A DNA stretch of 64,000 nucleotides from Umezawaea endophytica. Its GTDB lineage: Bacteria; Actinomycetota; Actinomycetes; Mycobacteriales; Pseudonocardiaceae. The stretch is from NCBI RefSeq assembly GCF_025061645.1, contig NZ_JANYMP010000014.1:124001-188000 (forward strand), read 5' to 3'. The position numbers and the translations under genes were made by a program. Shown one piece after another: positions 1 through 8,409 of the stretch. A model generated the notes under the pieces. It did not search any database. It had not been told where the DNA came from and saw only the letters and a program-made list of their open reading frames with translations. Numbering within the stretch: position 1 is the stretch's first letter; every line of letters begins with the position of its first letter.

Positions 1-1
1 C

Positions 2-583
2 CGCGTGCGCTGGGCCGACGACCGGGTCGGGGCCATCACCGACATCGCCTGCTTCGAGCCGTCCGACGAGCCCGCGCTCGAACCGCTGGACGACGACGGC
101 GACCCGGTCACGATGATCACCAGCCCGGTGCGGCTGCACTACCGGCACACCGCGTCGGCCGAGGAGAGCTCGTTCCTGCGCGGCCTGGCCGAGGGTCGGC
201 TGCTCGGCCAGCGCTGCCCCGCGTGCGGCAAGGTCTACCTGCCGCCCAGGCCCGCGTGCCCCACCGACGGCGTGCCCACCGCCGAGGAGGTGGAGCTGCC
301 CGACCACGGGACGGTGACCACCTTCTGCATCGTCAACGTGCCGTTCCTCGGCCAGCGGATCACGCCGCCGTACGTGGCGGCCTACGTGCTGCTGGACGGC
401 GCGGACATCGCGTTCCTGCACCTCGTGCTCGGGTGCGCCGCCGACGAGGTGCGGATGGGCATGCGCGTCGAGGCCGTGTGGAAACCGAGGGAGGAGTGGG
501 GGCCGACGTTGCAGAACATCGACCACTTCCGCCCGACCGGCGAGCCGGACGCGCCGTACGACACCTATTCGCAGCACCTGTGA
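2..583 (+). CDS. DUF35 OB-fold acyl-CoA-binding protein, aldolase partner (5' truncated by window edge)
   Basis: The frame is open to the window edge and the visible 193 residues are shorter than the roughly 300-residue Rv3521-type proteins, so the true start is probably outside the window. A rubredoxin-like zinc ribbon is visible (RCPACG followed by ACPTDG), then a beta-rich segment ending in a region typical of the DUF35 OB fold. DUF35 proteins bind acyl-CoA and form complexes with thiolase-fold lyases such as Ltp2. The next two genes are thiolase-fold proteins, so this one most likely acts as the partner subunit in a sterol side-chain retro-aldol or thiolysis step. The next gene begins 17 bp downstream behind a good GAGGAGG ribosome-binding site. 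The family call is firm; the exact substrate is inferred from gene order. Confidence 0.85.
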   Translation, partial: RVRWADDRVGAITDIACFEPSDEPALEPLDDDGDPVTMITSPVRLHYRHTASAEESSFLRGLAEGRLLGQRCPACGKVYLPPRPACPTDGVPTAEEVELPDHGTVTTFCIVNVPFLGQRITPPYVAAYVLLDGADIAFLHLVLGCAADEVRMGMRVEAVWKPREEWGPTLQNIDHFRPTGEPDAPYDTYSQHL

Positions 584-600
584 CGAGAGGAGGTCGGTCC

Positions 601-1656
601 ATGTCGGACGTCGCGGTCGTCGGCTTCGCACAGACACCCAGCGTGCGCAGGACGACCGGAACCACCAACGGTGTCGAGATGCTGGTGCCGATCTTCCAGG
701 AGGTGCTCGGCGGGCTCGGTCTGTCCACACCGGACATCGGGTTCTGGTGCTCCGGGTCGTCGGACTACCTGGCGGGGCGGGCGTTCTCGTTCGTCTCCGC
801 TGTCGACGCGATCGGCGCGTTCCCCCCGATCACCGAGTCGCACGTGGAGATGGACGCCGCCTGGGCGCTCTACGAGGCGTGGGTGAAGATCCGCACCGGG
901 GAGGTCGACACCGCGCTGGTCTACGGCTTCGGCAAGTCCTCCGCCGGTCACCTGCGCCGGGTGCTGGCGCTCCAGCTCGACCCTTATCTGGTGACGCCGC
1001 TGTGGCCCGACTCGGTCGGACTGGCCGGGATCCAGGCGAGGCTGGGCATCGAGAGCGGCCTGTGGAGCGAGCGCGCCATGGCCGAGGTCGTCGCCCGCAG
1101 CCGGTCGGACGCGCGGGCGAACCCGCTCGCCCAGCTCTCCGGCGAGGTCGACGTCGAGGACCTGCTCGCCCAGCCGTACCTGGCGGACCCGCTGCGGGCG
1201 CACGACTGCGCGCCGATCACCGACGGGGCCGCGACGATCGTGCTGGCGTCCGGTGACCGGGCCCGTGAACTGTGCGAGCGCCCGGCGTGGATCACCGGCA
1301 TCGACCACCGGGTCGACTCGCCGAGCCTCGGCGGGCGCGACCTCACGACGTCGCCCTCCACCGTGGCGGCCGGGAAGGCCGCGGGCGCGGACGGTGTCTC
1401 GGTGGCGGAGCTGCACGCGCCGTTCAGCCACCAGGAGATCCTGCTGCGCCAAGCGCTCGGGCTCGGCGACGAGGTCGGGGTCAACCCCTCCGGCGGCACG
1501 CTGTGCGGCAACCCGATGTTCGCGGCCGGACTGGCGCGGATCGGCGAGGCGGCCCGGCGGGTGCTGGACGGGGAGGCCGAACGCGTGCTCGGGCACGCCA
1601 CCAGCGGACCGCTGCTCCAGCAGAACCTGGTCTGCGTGATGGAGGGACGGGACTGA
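601..1656 (+). CDS. ltp4: Thiolase-fold steroid side-chain lyase, Ltp4-like
   Basis: A 351-residue thiolase-superfamily protein of the SCP-x/Ltp type, matching the Rv3522 position. ATG 601 is preceded by GAGGAGG. The position where a thiolase carries its nucleophilic Cys (the helix after the first strands) reads VEMDAAWALYEA and has no Cys. A Cys is present in the C-terminal SGGTLCGNP motif. This fits an aldolase rather than a true thiolase. Rhodococcus Ltp3/Ltp4 homologues are needed for degrading C24-branched sterol side chains, which is the likely role here. The stop overlaps the start of the next gene (ATGA-type junction at 1654-1658), implying translational coupling with Ltp3 and a probable heteromeric complex with the DUF35 protein upstream. 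Confidence 0.8.
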   Translation: MSDVAVVGFAQTPSVRRTTGTTNGVEMLVPIFQEVLGGLGLSTPDIGFWCSGSSDYLAGRAFSFVSAVDAIGAFPPITESHVEMDAAWALYEAWVKIRTGEVDTALVYGFGKSSAGHLRRVLALQLDPYLVTPLWPDSVGLAGIQARLGIESGLWSERAMAEVVARSRSDARANPLAQLSGEVDVEDLLAQPYLADPLRAHDCAPITDGAATIVLASGDRARELCERPAWITGIDHRVDSPSLGGRDLTTSPSTVAAGKAAGADGVSVAELHAPFSHQEILLRQALGLGDEVGVNPSGGTLCGNPMFAAGLARIGEAARRVLDGEAERVLGHATSGPLLQQNLVCVMEGRD

Positions 1657-2813
1657 TGGCCAAGCAGCAGGCGGCCGTGGTCGGCACCGGCCAGACCCAC
1701 CACGCCGCGAAGCGGCTCGACGTGTCCATGGCCGGGCTGTGCCGCGAGGCCGTCGACCGCGCGATGGCCGACGCGGGCGTGGACTGGCCGGACATCGACG
1801 CCGTCGTCGTCGGCAAGGCGCCGGACCTGTTCGAGGGCGTGATGATGCCCGAGCTGTTCCTGGCGGACGCGTTGGGCGCCAACGGGAAACCGCTGCTGCG
1901 CGTGCACACGGCGGGCTCGGTCGGCGGCACCACGGCGAACGTGGCCGCCAGCCTCGTGCAGGCAGGCGTGCACCGGCGGGTGCTGGCCGTGGCGTTCGAG
2001 AAGCAGTCGGAGTCCAACGCGATGTGGGCGCTGTCCGTGCCGATCCCGTTCACCATGCCGGTGCACGCGGGCGCGGGCGGCTACTTCGCGCCGCACGTGC
2101 GCTCCTACATCCGCCGGGCGGGCGCCCCGGAGCACATCGGCGCGATGGTCGCGGTGAAGGACCGGCGCAACGGCGCCCGCAACCCGCACGCGCACCTGCG
2201 CCAGCCGGACATCACGCTGGAGTCGGTGCGGGCGTCCAAGATGCTGTGGGACCCGATCCGCTACGACGAGACGTGCCCGTCGTCGGACGGCGCGTGCGCG
2301 ATCGTCCTGTCCGACGAGCCGACCAGCGGCGCGGCCGCGTGGATCCACGCCACGGCCCTGCGCACCGAGCCGACGACGTTCGCCGGGCGGGACCAGGTCA
2401 ACCCGCAGGCGGGCCGGGACGCCGCTGCGGCGCTATGGAAGCAGGCCGGGATCACGAACCCGCTGGCGCAGGTGGACGTCGCCGAGATCTACGTGCCGTT
2501 CTCCTGGTTCGAGCCGATGTGGCTGGAGAACCTCGGGTTCACCGACGAGGGCCAGGGCTGGAAGCTCACCGAGGCGGGCGAGACCGAGATCGGCGGCAGG
2601 CTGCCGGTGAACCCGAGCGGTGGCGTGCTGTCGTCGAACCCGATCGGCGCGTCCGGGATGCTCCGGTTCGCCGAGGCGGCGAGGCAGGTGATGGGCCGCG
2701 CGGGCGACCACCAGGTCGACGGGGCGCGCACGGCGCTGGGACACGCCTACGGCGGCGGTTCCCAGTTCTTCGCGATGTGGGTGGTCGGCTCGGAGAGGGC
2801 GGGTGTGCGATGA
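1656..2813 (+). CDS. ltp3: Thiolase-fold steroid side-chain lyase, Ltp3-like
   Basis: A 385-residue thiolase-superfamily protein in the Rv3523 position. The N-terminal AVVGTGQTHH segment and the C-terminal LPVNPSGGVLSSNP segment are typical of SCP-x thiolase-like proteins. Neither catalytic Cys of a biosynthetic or degradative thiolase is present: the nucleophile region reads HTAGSVGGTTANVAA and the C-terminal CGG site is SSN. It does keep a Tyr in IYVPFSW, where Ltp2 has YDHFTPF, so retro-aldol chemistry is more likely than thiolysis. It overlaps the upstream gene by 1 nt and the downstream LLM gene by 4 nt (2810-2813). The role in side-chain cleavage of C24-branched sterols is inferred from the Rhodococcus Ltp3/4 work. 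Confidence 0.8.
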   Translation: MAKQQAAVVGTGQTHHAAKRLDVSMAGLCREAVDRAMADAGVDWPDIDAVVVGKAPDLFEGVMMPELFLADALGANGKPLLRVHTAGSVGGTTANVAASLVQAGVHRRVLAVAFEKQSESNAMWALSVPIPFTMPVHAGAGGYFAPHVRSYIRRAGAPEHIGAMVAVKDRRNGARNPHAHLRQPDITLESVRASKMLWDPIRYDETCPSSDGACAIVLSDEPTSGAAAWIHATALRTEPTTFAGRDQVNPQAGRDAAAALWKQAGITNPLAQVDVAEIYVPFSWFEPMWLENLGFTDEGQGWKLTEAGETEIGGRLPVNPSGGVLSSNPIGASGMLRFAEAARQVMGRAGDHQVDGARTALGHAYGGGSQFFAMWVVGSERAGVR

Positions 2814-3679
2814 AGTTCAGCCTGGGTATCGCGATGAGTCCGCTGGACCAGTTGACCGAGCTGGCCAGGACCGCCGAGGAGTGCGGCTACGCCTCCATCG
2901 CGCTGCCGGACTCGCTGTTCTTCTCCGAGAAGGTGTCCGCCGAGTACCCGTACACCCCGGACGGCTCGCGGATGTGGAACGAGGAGACCCCCTGGGTCGA
3001 CCCGATGGTCGCGGCGGCGGCGATGGGGGCGGTCACCGAGCACATCGGCTTCTACACCCAGGTGCTCAAGCTCGGGTCGCGCAACCCGCTGCTGCTGGCC
3101 CGCCAGGTCGGCTCGGTGGCGAACCTGACCGGCGGCCGGTTCGGCCTCGGCGTCGGGCTCGGCTGGGCGCCGGAGGAGTTCGAGTGGTGCGGCGCGCCCT
3201 ACGAGAACCGCGGCAAGCGCGCGGACGAGATGATCGACGTGCTGAAGCTCGTGCTCGGCGGCGGGATGGTCGAGTACCACGGGGAGTTCTTCGACTTCGA
3301 CCGGCTGCGGATGAGCCCGGCCCCGAAGGACCCGGTGCCGTTCTACGTCGGCGGCCACACCCCCGTGGCGCTGCGCCGGGCGGCGCGCGTCGGCGACGGG
3401 TGGACGTCGGCGATGATCAAGTTCGACGACCTGAAGACGGTGATCGACAAGCTGGCCGTGCTGCGCGCCGAGTACGAGCGCGCGGACGAGCCGTACGAGA
3501 TCCAGGCCGTGTGCGTCGACCGGTTCGGCCTCGACGGCTACCGGCAGCAGGCCGACATCGGCGTGACCGACGCGATCGTCGTCCCCTGGCTGTTCTACGG
3601 CGTGGGCTTCGACGGCACGCTGGCGGCGAAGAAGGACGGCCTGCGGCGGTTCGCCGACGAGGTCATCACCCGGATGTGA
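2810..3679 (+). CDS. LLM-class F420- or flavin-dependent oxidoreductase (Rv3520c-like)
   Basis: A 289-residue luciferase-like monooxygenase family protein. It starts at ATG 2810, overlapping the ltp3 stop by 4 nt. The TIM-barrel pattern is visible: N-terminal MKFSLGIAMSPLDQLTELA, central NLTGGRFGLGVGLGW (the usual LLM phosphate/cofactor loop) and PVPFYVGGHTPVALRRAARVGDGW. Actinobacterial members of this subgroup commonly use F420, but cofactor cannot be decided by eye. Its fixed linkage to ltp3/ltp4 matches M. tuberculosis Rv3520c, a sterol-regulon gene whose reaction I do not know to be established. A redox step on the branched or unsaturated side chain is a reasonable inference. Confidence 0.8.
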   Translation: MKFSLGIAMSPLDQLTELARTAEECGYASIALPDSLFFSEKVSAEYPYTPDGSRMWNEETPWVDPMVAAAAMGAVTEHIGFYTQVLKLGSRNPLLLARQVGSVANLTGGRFGLGVGLGWAPEEFEWCGAPYENRGKRADEMIDVLKLVLGGGMVEYHGEFFDFDRLRMSPAPKDPVPFYVGGHTPVALRRAARVGDGWTSAMIKFDDLKTVIDKLAVLRAEYERADEPYEIQAVCVDRFGLDGYRQQADIGVTDAIVVPWLFYGVGFDGTLAAKKDGLRRFADEVITRM

Positions 3680-3692
3680 GGAGTGGGGCCGC

Positions 3693-4136
3693 ATGTTGGT
3701 GGACGAGATCACCTGGACCGCGTCGGAGGTCGAGCACCCGGCGCGCACCGCGTCGTGGCGGTCGATGGAGGCGGTGGTCAAGGGGGCCAAGGAGGAGTGG
3801 TTGGCGCTGTTCGCCGACGACGCCGTCGTGGAGGACCCGGTCGGCCCGTCGATGTTCGACCCGGAGGGCAAGGGCCACCACGGCCAGGAGGGGATCTCCG
3901 CCTTCTGGGACCTCGCCATCGCGCTGGCCGAGCGCTTCGAGTTCGCCATCCACGACTCGTTCGCCACCGGGCACGAGGTCGCGAACGTCGGCACCATCAG
4001 CGCGTTCCTGCCGGGAGGGAGCCGGATCGACACCGAGGGCGTGTTCGTCTACCGGGTGAACCCGGACGGCCTGATCAGGTCCATGCGCGCATTCTGGGAG
4101 GTCGACCGCGCGATGGCCACGATCCGCCAGGTCTGA
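3693..4136 (+). CDS. SnoaL/NTF2-fold protein, ketosteroid-isomerase-like (Rv3519-like)
   Basis: A 147-residue single-domain protein with the NTF2/SnoaL pattern: EWLALFADDAVVEDPVGPSMFDPEG near residues 30-55, then a helix with FWDLAIALAERFEF and C-terminal strands ending AFWEVDRAM. The fold is shared with delta5-3-ketosteroid isomerase and polyketide cyclases. The position matches Rv3519 at the end of the Rv3523-Rv3520c group. It begins 13 bp after the LLM gene and is followed at once by a strong terminator, so it closes this operon. An isomerase or hydratase role in sterol side-chain or nucleus processing is possible, but the reaction is unknown. Confidence 0.75.
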   Translation: MLVDEITWTASEVEHPARTASWRSMEAVVKGAKEEWLALFADDAVVEDPVGPSMFDPEGKGHHGQEGISAFWDLAIALAERFEFAIHDSFATGHEVANVGTISAFLPGGSRIDTEGVFVYRVNPDGLIRSMRAFWEVDRAMATIRQV

Positions 4137-4154
4137 GTCCGACGAGGACGTGAG

Positions 4155-4188
4155 AACGGCCCGGCACCCCCTCAGGTGCCGGGCCGTT
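4155..4188. terminator. Bidirectional intrinsic terminator between convergent operons
   Basis: A perfect 14-bp inverted repeat (AACGGCCCGGCACC at 4155-4168, its complement at 4175-4188) with a 6-nt loop. It lies between the ends of the SnoaL-like gene (plus) and cyp125 (minus). There is no long U tract, as is usual in high-GC actinomycetes. Its position makes it a terminator for both operons. Confidence 0.8.
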
Positions 4189-4198
4189 CCGCCGAGCG

Positions 4199-5425
4199 TC
4201 ACGAGTAGTGGACCTGGAACTCCTTGATCCCGTTCAGCCACCCGGACCGCAGTCGACGCGGCTCGGCGGCCTGCCGGATGTCCGGCATGTGGTCCGCGAT
4301 GGCGTTGAAGATCAGGTCGATCTCCAGCCGGGCGAGGTTCGCGCCGAGGCAGAAGTGCGCCCCGCTGCCGCCGAACCCGAGGTGCGGGTTCGGGTCACGG
4401 GTGATGTCGAACCGCTCGGGCTGCTCGAAGACGTCCTCGTCGAAGTTGGCCGAGCTGTAGAACAGCCCCACCCGCTGCCCCTGCTTGATCGGCACGCCGC
4501 CCAGCTCGGTGTCCGCCAGCGCCGTGCGCTGGAACGACATCACCGGCGTCGCGAAGCGGACGATCTCGTCGGCCGCCGTCTTCGGCCGCGTCCGCTTGAA
4601 CAGCTCCCACTGGTCCGGGTGGTCGATGAACGCCTTCATGCCGTGCGTGATGGCGTTGCGCGTCGTCTCGTTGCCCGCGACCGCCAGCAGCAGCACGAAG
4701 AACCCGAACTCGTCCGACGCCAGCCCGGCCCCGTCCACGTCCGCCTGCACGAGCTTGGTCACGATGTCGTCCATCGGACACCCGCGCCGGTCCTCCGCCA
4801 TCGTCCAGGCGTAGCCCAGCAGCTCGGTCGCCGCCGCCATCGGGTCGCGGTCGTACTCCGGGTCGTCGTAGGAGATCATCTCGTTGGACCAGTCGAAGAT
4901 CTTGCGCCGGTCGGACTGCGGGATCCCGATCAGCTCCGCGATGGCCTGCAACGGCAGCTCGCACGCCACGTCGGTGACGAAGTCGCCGCTGCCCTTCTCC
5001 AACGCCGCCGTGACGATCCGCTCGGCCCTGGCGTCGAGCGCGTCCCGCAGGCTGTTGATGGCCCGCGGCGTGAACCCGCGCGACACGATGCCGCGCAGCT
5101 TCGTGTGCACCGGCGGGTCCATGTTCAGCAGCACCAGCCGCTGCATCTCGATCCGATCGCGCGTCATCCCGTCCTCGAACCGGATGATCGCGGTGTTCTG
5201 CCAACTGGAGAAGAGGTCGCTGTTGCGCGACACCTCCTTCACCTCGGCGTGCCGCGAGACGACCCAGTACCCCTCGTCGTCGAACCCGCCGCGCTGCCGC
5301 GGCTGCGCGTTCCACCAGACCGGAGCGGTGCGCCGCAACTCGGCGAACTCCTCCACCGGGATTCGGCTCGCGTACATATCGGGGTCGGTGAAGTCGAAAC
5401 CAGCGGGTAGGCGGGGCTCGGTCAC
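4199..5425 (-). CDS. cyp125: Cytochrome P450 CYP125, steroid C26/C27 monooxygenase
   Basis: A 408-residue P450. GTG 5425 is chosen because it has an excellent AGGAGGT site 5 nt upstream; extending further upstream would run into the KstR box. The N-terminus (LPAGFDFTDPDMYASRIPVE) closely resembles M. tuberculosis CYP125A1 as remembered. The I-helix motif AGNETTRNAI and heme-ligand motif FGGSGAHFCLG (Cys about residue 359) are intact. CYP125 oxidises the terminal methyl of the cholesterol or cholest-4-en-3-one side chain to the C26 carboxylate, starting beta-oxidation. It is divergent from fadA5 across a 147-bp region with two KstR boxes, as in the Rv3545c/Rv3546 arrangement. CYP142 was considered because of the Rv3519 neighbour, but the N-terminal sequence favours CYP125. 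Confidence 0.92.
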   Translation of the reverse strand: MTEPRLPAGFDFTDPDMYASRIPVEEFAELRRTAPVWWNAQPRQRGGFDDEGYWVVSRHAEVKEVSRNSDLFSSWQNTAIIRFEDGMTRDRIEMQRLVLLNMDPPVHTKLRGIVSRGFTPRAINSLRDALDARAERIVTAALEKGSGDFVTDVACELPLQAIAELIGIPQSDRRKIFDWSNEMISYDDPEYDRDPMAAATELLGYAWTMAEDRRGCPMDDIVTKLVQADVDGAGLASDEFGFFVLLLAVAGNETTRNAITHGMKAFIDHPDQWELFKRTRPKTAADEIVRFATPVMSFQRTALADTELGGVPIKQGQRVGLFYSSANFDEDVFEQPERFDITRDPNPHLGFGGSGAHFCLGANLARLEIDLIFNAIADHMPDIRQAAEPRRLRSGWLNGIKEFQVHYS

Positions 5426-5448
5426 GGCTAACCTCCTGCACCCAGATA

Positions 5449-5462
5449 TGGAACACGTTCTA
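5449..5462. promoter_or_regulatory. KstR operator upstream of cyp125
   Basis: The sequence TGGAACACGTTCTA matches the published KstR consensus TnnAACnnGTTnnA at every fixed position. It is centred about 30 bp upstream of the cyp125 GTG, the right place for repression by KstR, whose gene lies at about 50.8 kb in this window. Confidence 0.85.
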
Positions 5463-5524
5463 CTCGATTCAAGCACAGTCACAGCAGACATTGAAGCCCT
5501 CAACGGGGCATCCTTGCCCAGATC

Positions 5525-5538
5525 AAGAACGTGTTCTA
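5525..5538. promoter_or_regulatory. KstR operator upstream of fadA5
   Basis: The sequence AAGAACGTGTTCTA matches the KstR consensus TnnAACnnGTTnnA except for the first base. It lies about 35-48 bp before the fadA5 start and 76 bp (start to start) from the cyp125-side box, so each divergent gene seems to have its own box. Confidence 0.75.
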
Positions 5539-5539
5539 A

Positions 5540-6703
<1,164 letters not shown>

Positions 6704-6704
6704 C

Positions 6705-7568
6705 TCAAGCCCCGTACACGGGCGAACTGGACACCCCCTCCAGCAACCCCCGAACCACCACCCCCACCTCGGCCGGATCCCACCGCCCCCCTTTGTCCAC
6801 CACGGGCCCGTGCCGCCACCCCTCGGCCACCCCGATCCGCCCACCGTCCACTTCGAACATCCGCCCGGTGACGTCACCGGACTCCACGCTCCCCAACCAC
6901 ACCACCAACGGCGACACGTTCTCCGGCGCCATCGCGTCGAACCCGCTCTCCGGCGCGGCCATCATGGACGCGAACGTCCCCTCCGTCATCCGCGTCCGAG
7001 CGGCCGGGGCTATCGCGTTCACCGTCACCCCGTACCGCGCCAGCTCGGCCGCCGCCACCACCGTCAACCCGGCGATCCCGGCCTTGGCCGCCGAGTAGTT
7101 CCCCTGCCCCACGCTCCCCAGCAGCCCGGCGCCGGAGCTGGTGTTCACCACCCGCCCGTCGACGGACCCCCCGGCCTTCCGCACGGCCCGCCAGTACGCG
7201 GCGGCGTGACGCAACGGCGCGAAGTGCCCCTTCAGGTGCACCCGCACCACGTCGTCCCACTCCTGCTCCGACATCGTCACCAGCATCCGGTCCCGCAGGA
7301 ACCCGGCGTTGTTGACCAGCACGTCCAACCCGCCGAACGACTCCAGCGCGGTGCGCACCAACCGCCCCGCCCCGTCCCAGTCCGCGACGTCGTCGGTGTT
7401 CACCACGGCGGAGGGGCCGATCTCCTCCGCCACCGCGTGGGCGGCCGACTCCGACACGTCGTTGACGACCACGAAGGCCCCGGCAGCGGCGAAGGCGAGC
7501 GCGTGCGCCCGTCCGATCCCCCGCCCGGCCCCGGTCACGACCACCACTCGATCAGCGCACAGGCTCAT
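6705..7568 (-). CDS. Short-chain dehydrogenase (17-beta-HSD4-type; Rv3548c-like)
   Basis: A 287-residue classical SDR starting at ATG 7568. It has the cofactor motif TGAGRGIG (about residues 12-19), NNAG, a Ser-Tyr-Lys active site (NTSSGAG, then YSAAK) and a long C-terminal extension after FEVDGG, as in bacterial relatives of multifunctional enzyme type 2 (17-beta-HSD4). Members act on 3-hydroxyacyl-CoA thioesters. It overlaps the upstream SDR by 4 nt, so the two form an operon divergent from echA20, the same arrangement as Rv3549c-Rv3548c in the KstR2 region. Substrate is not established; a hydroxyacyl-CoA from ring C/D or side-chain breakdown is the likely class. Confidence 0.8.
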   Translation of the reverse strand: MSLCADRVVVVTGAGRGIGRAHALAFAAAGAFVVVNDVSESAAHAVAEEIGPSAVVNTDDVADWDGAGRLVRTALESFGGLDVLVNNAGFLRDRMLVTMSEQEWDDVVRVHLKGHFAPLRHAAAYWRAVRKAGGSVDGRVVNTSSGAGLLGSVGQGNYSAAKAGIAGLTVVAAAELARYGVTVNAIAPAARTRMTEGTFASMMAAPESGFDAMAPENVSPLVVWLGSVESGDVTGRMFEVDGGRIGVAEGWRHGPVVDKGGRWDPAEVGVVVRGLLEGVSSSPVYGA

Positions 7569-8332
7569 GTCGACTCCGAGTTCACGGTGGCCGCCGCCAG
7601 GAAGGCGGGCACCTCTCCTCCACCGTGCACGACCAGACTGGCCCCCGTCACGTAGGAGGCCAACGGGGAAGCCAGGAACACGGCGCACGCACCGATCTCG
7701 TCCGGTTCGGCCAGCCTCCCCAGCGGCACCGTCCGCGCCACGGAGGCGATCCCGGCCTCGTCCCCGTAGTGCAGGTGCGACAGCTCCGTCCGCACCATCC
7801 CCACGGCCAGCGAGTTCACCCTGACCTTCGGCGCCCACTCGACCGCCAGGCTCGCGGTCAGGCCGTCCAGCCCGGCCTTCGCCGCTCCGTACACGGCGGT
7901 GCCGGGCGACGGCCGCCGCCCGCTCACGCTGCCCACCATCACGATGCTCCCGCCCGTGGCCTGCTCCCGCATCACCGCGTTGGCGGCCTGGGACACCAGC
8001 AGCGGCGCCAGCAGGTTCAGCTCCACGACCTTCCGGTGGAACCCCACCGACGCGTCGGCGACCATCGCGAACGGGGCCCCGCCCGCGTTGTTCACCACCA
8101 CGTCCAACCGCCCGTGCCGCTCGACGACCGCCGCGAGGAGCCGCGCCACCGCCTCCGGTTCCCGCACGTCGCAGGACAGGAACTCCACACCGTCCACGGG
8201 CGCGTCCGGTTCACGCCGAGCGCAGGCCACGACCACGGCCCCGGCCGCCACGAACGCCCGGCTGATCCCGGCGCCGACACCGCGAACCCCGCCGGTGACC
8301 AGCACCACCGCTCCGCCGAGGTCCAGATCCAC
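7565..8332 (-). CDS. Short-chain dehydrogenase (Rv3549c-like)
   Basis: A 255-residue classical SDR beginning at GTG 8332, preceded by GGAGG. It contains TGGVRGVG (NAD(P) binding), NNAG (about residue 84), an active-site Ser in VGSVSG, YGAAK and the usual C-terminal VVHGGGE. It is the first gene of a two-gene minus-strand operon that shares a 77-bp divergent region with echA20. That region contains an 18-bp KstR2-type palindrome, so it probably belongs to the ring C/D (HIP) regulon. The precise alcohol or ketone substrate is unknown. Confidence 0.8.
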   Translation of the reverse strand: MDLDLGGAVVLVTGGVRGVGAGISRAFVAAGAVVVACARREPDAPVDGVEFLSCDVREPEAVARLLAAVVERHGRLDVVVNNAGGAPFAMVADASVGFHRKVVELNLLAPLLVSQAANAVMREQATGGSIVMVGSVSGRRPSPGTAVYGAAKAGLDGLTASLAVEWAPKVRVNSLAVGMVRTELSHLHYGDEAGIASVARTVPLGRLAEPDEIGACAVFLASPLASYVTGASLVVHGGGEVPAFLAAATVNSEST

Positions 8333-8376
8333 GCGCGCCTCCGACCCTATCCCGGTCGCCCGAGCACTGGTAAGTT

Positions 8377-8394
8377 ACCAAGCAATCGCTTGGT
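8377..8394. promoter_or_regulatory. KstR2-type operator between the SDR operon and echA20
   Basis: A perfect 7-bp inverted repeat with a 4-bp spacer, ACCAAGCAATCGCTTGGT. The published KstR2 motif AnCAAGnnCTTGnT has the same half-sites but a shorter spacer. The first 8 bases and the GCTT segment are shared with the canonical KstR2 box at 21449. It sits in the divergent promoter of genes that are KstR2-controlled in mycobacteria, so KstR2 binding is likely but not shown. Confidence 0.7.
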
Positions 8395-8409
8395 TCGGAA
8401 GGCGGCGCG

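Noticed and set aside
601-2813. Ltp3 and Ltp4 as true beta-ketothiolases
   Set aside because: Neither has the nucleophile Cys at the expected position.
4199-5503. CYP142 instead of CYP125, because of the neighbouring Rv3519-like gene
   Set aside because: The N-terminal and C-terminal sequence (PAGFDFTDP, RLRSGWLNGIK) agrees with CYP125, and fadA5 is divergent as in the cyp125 locus.
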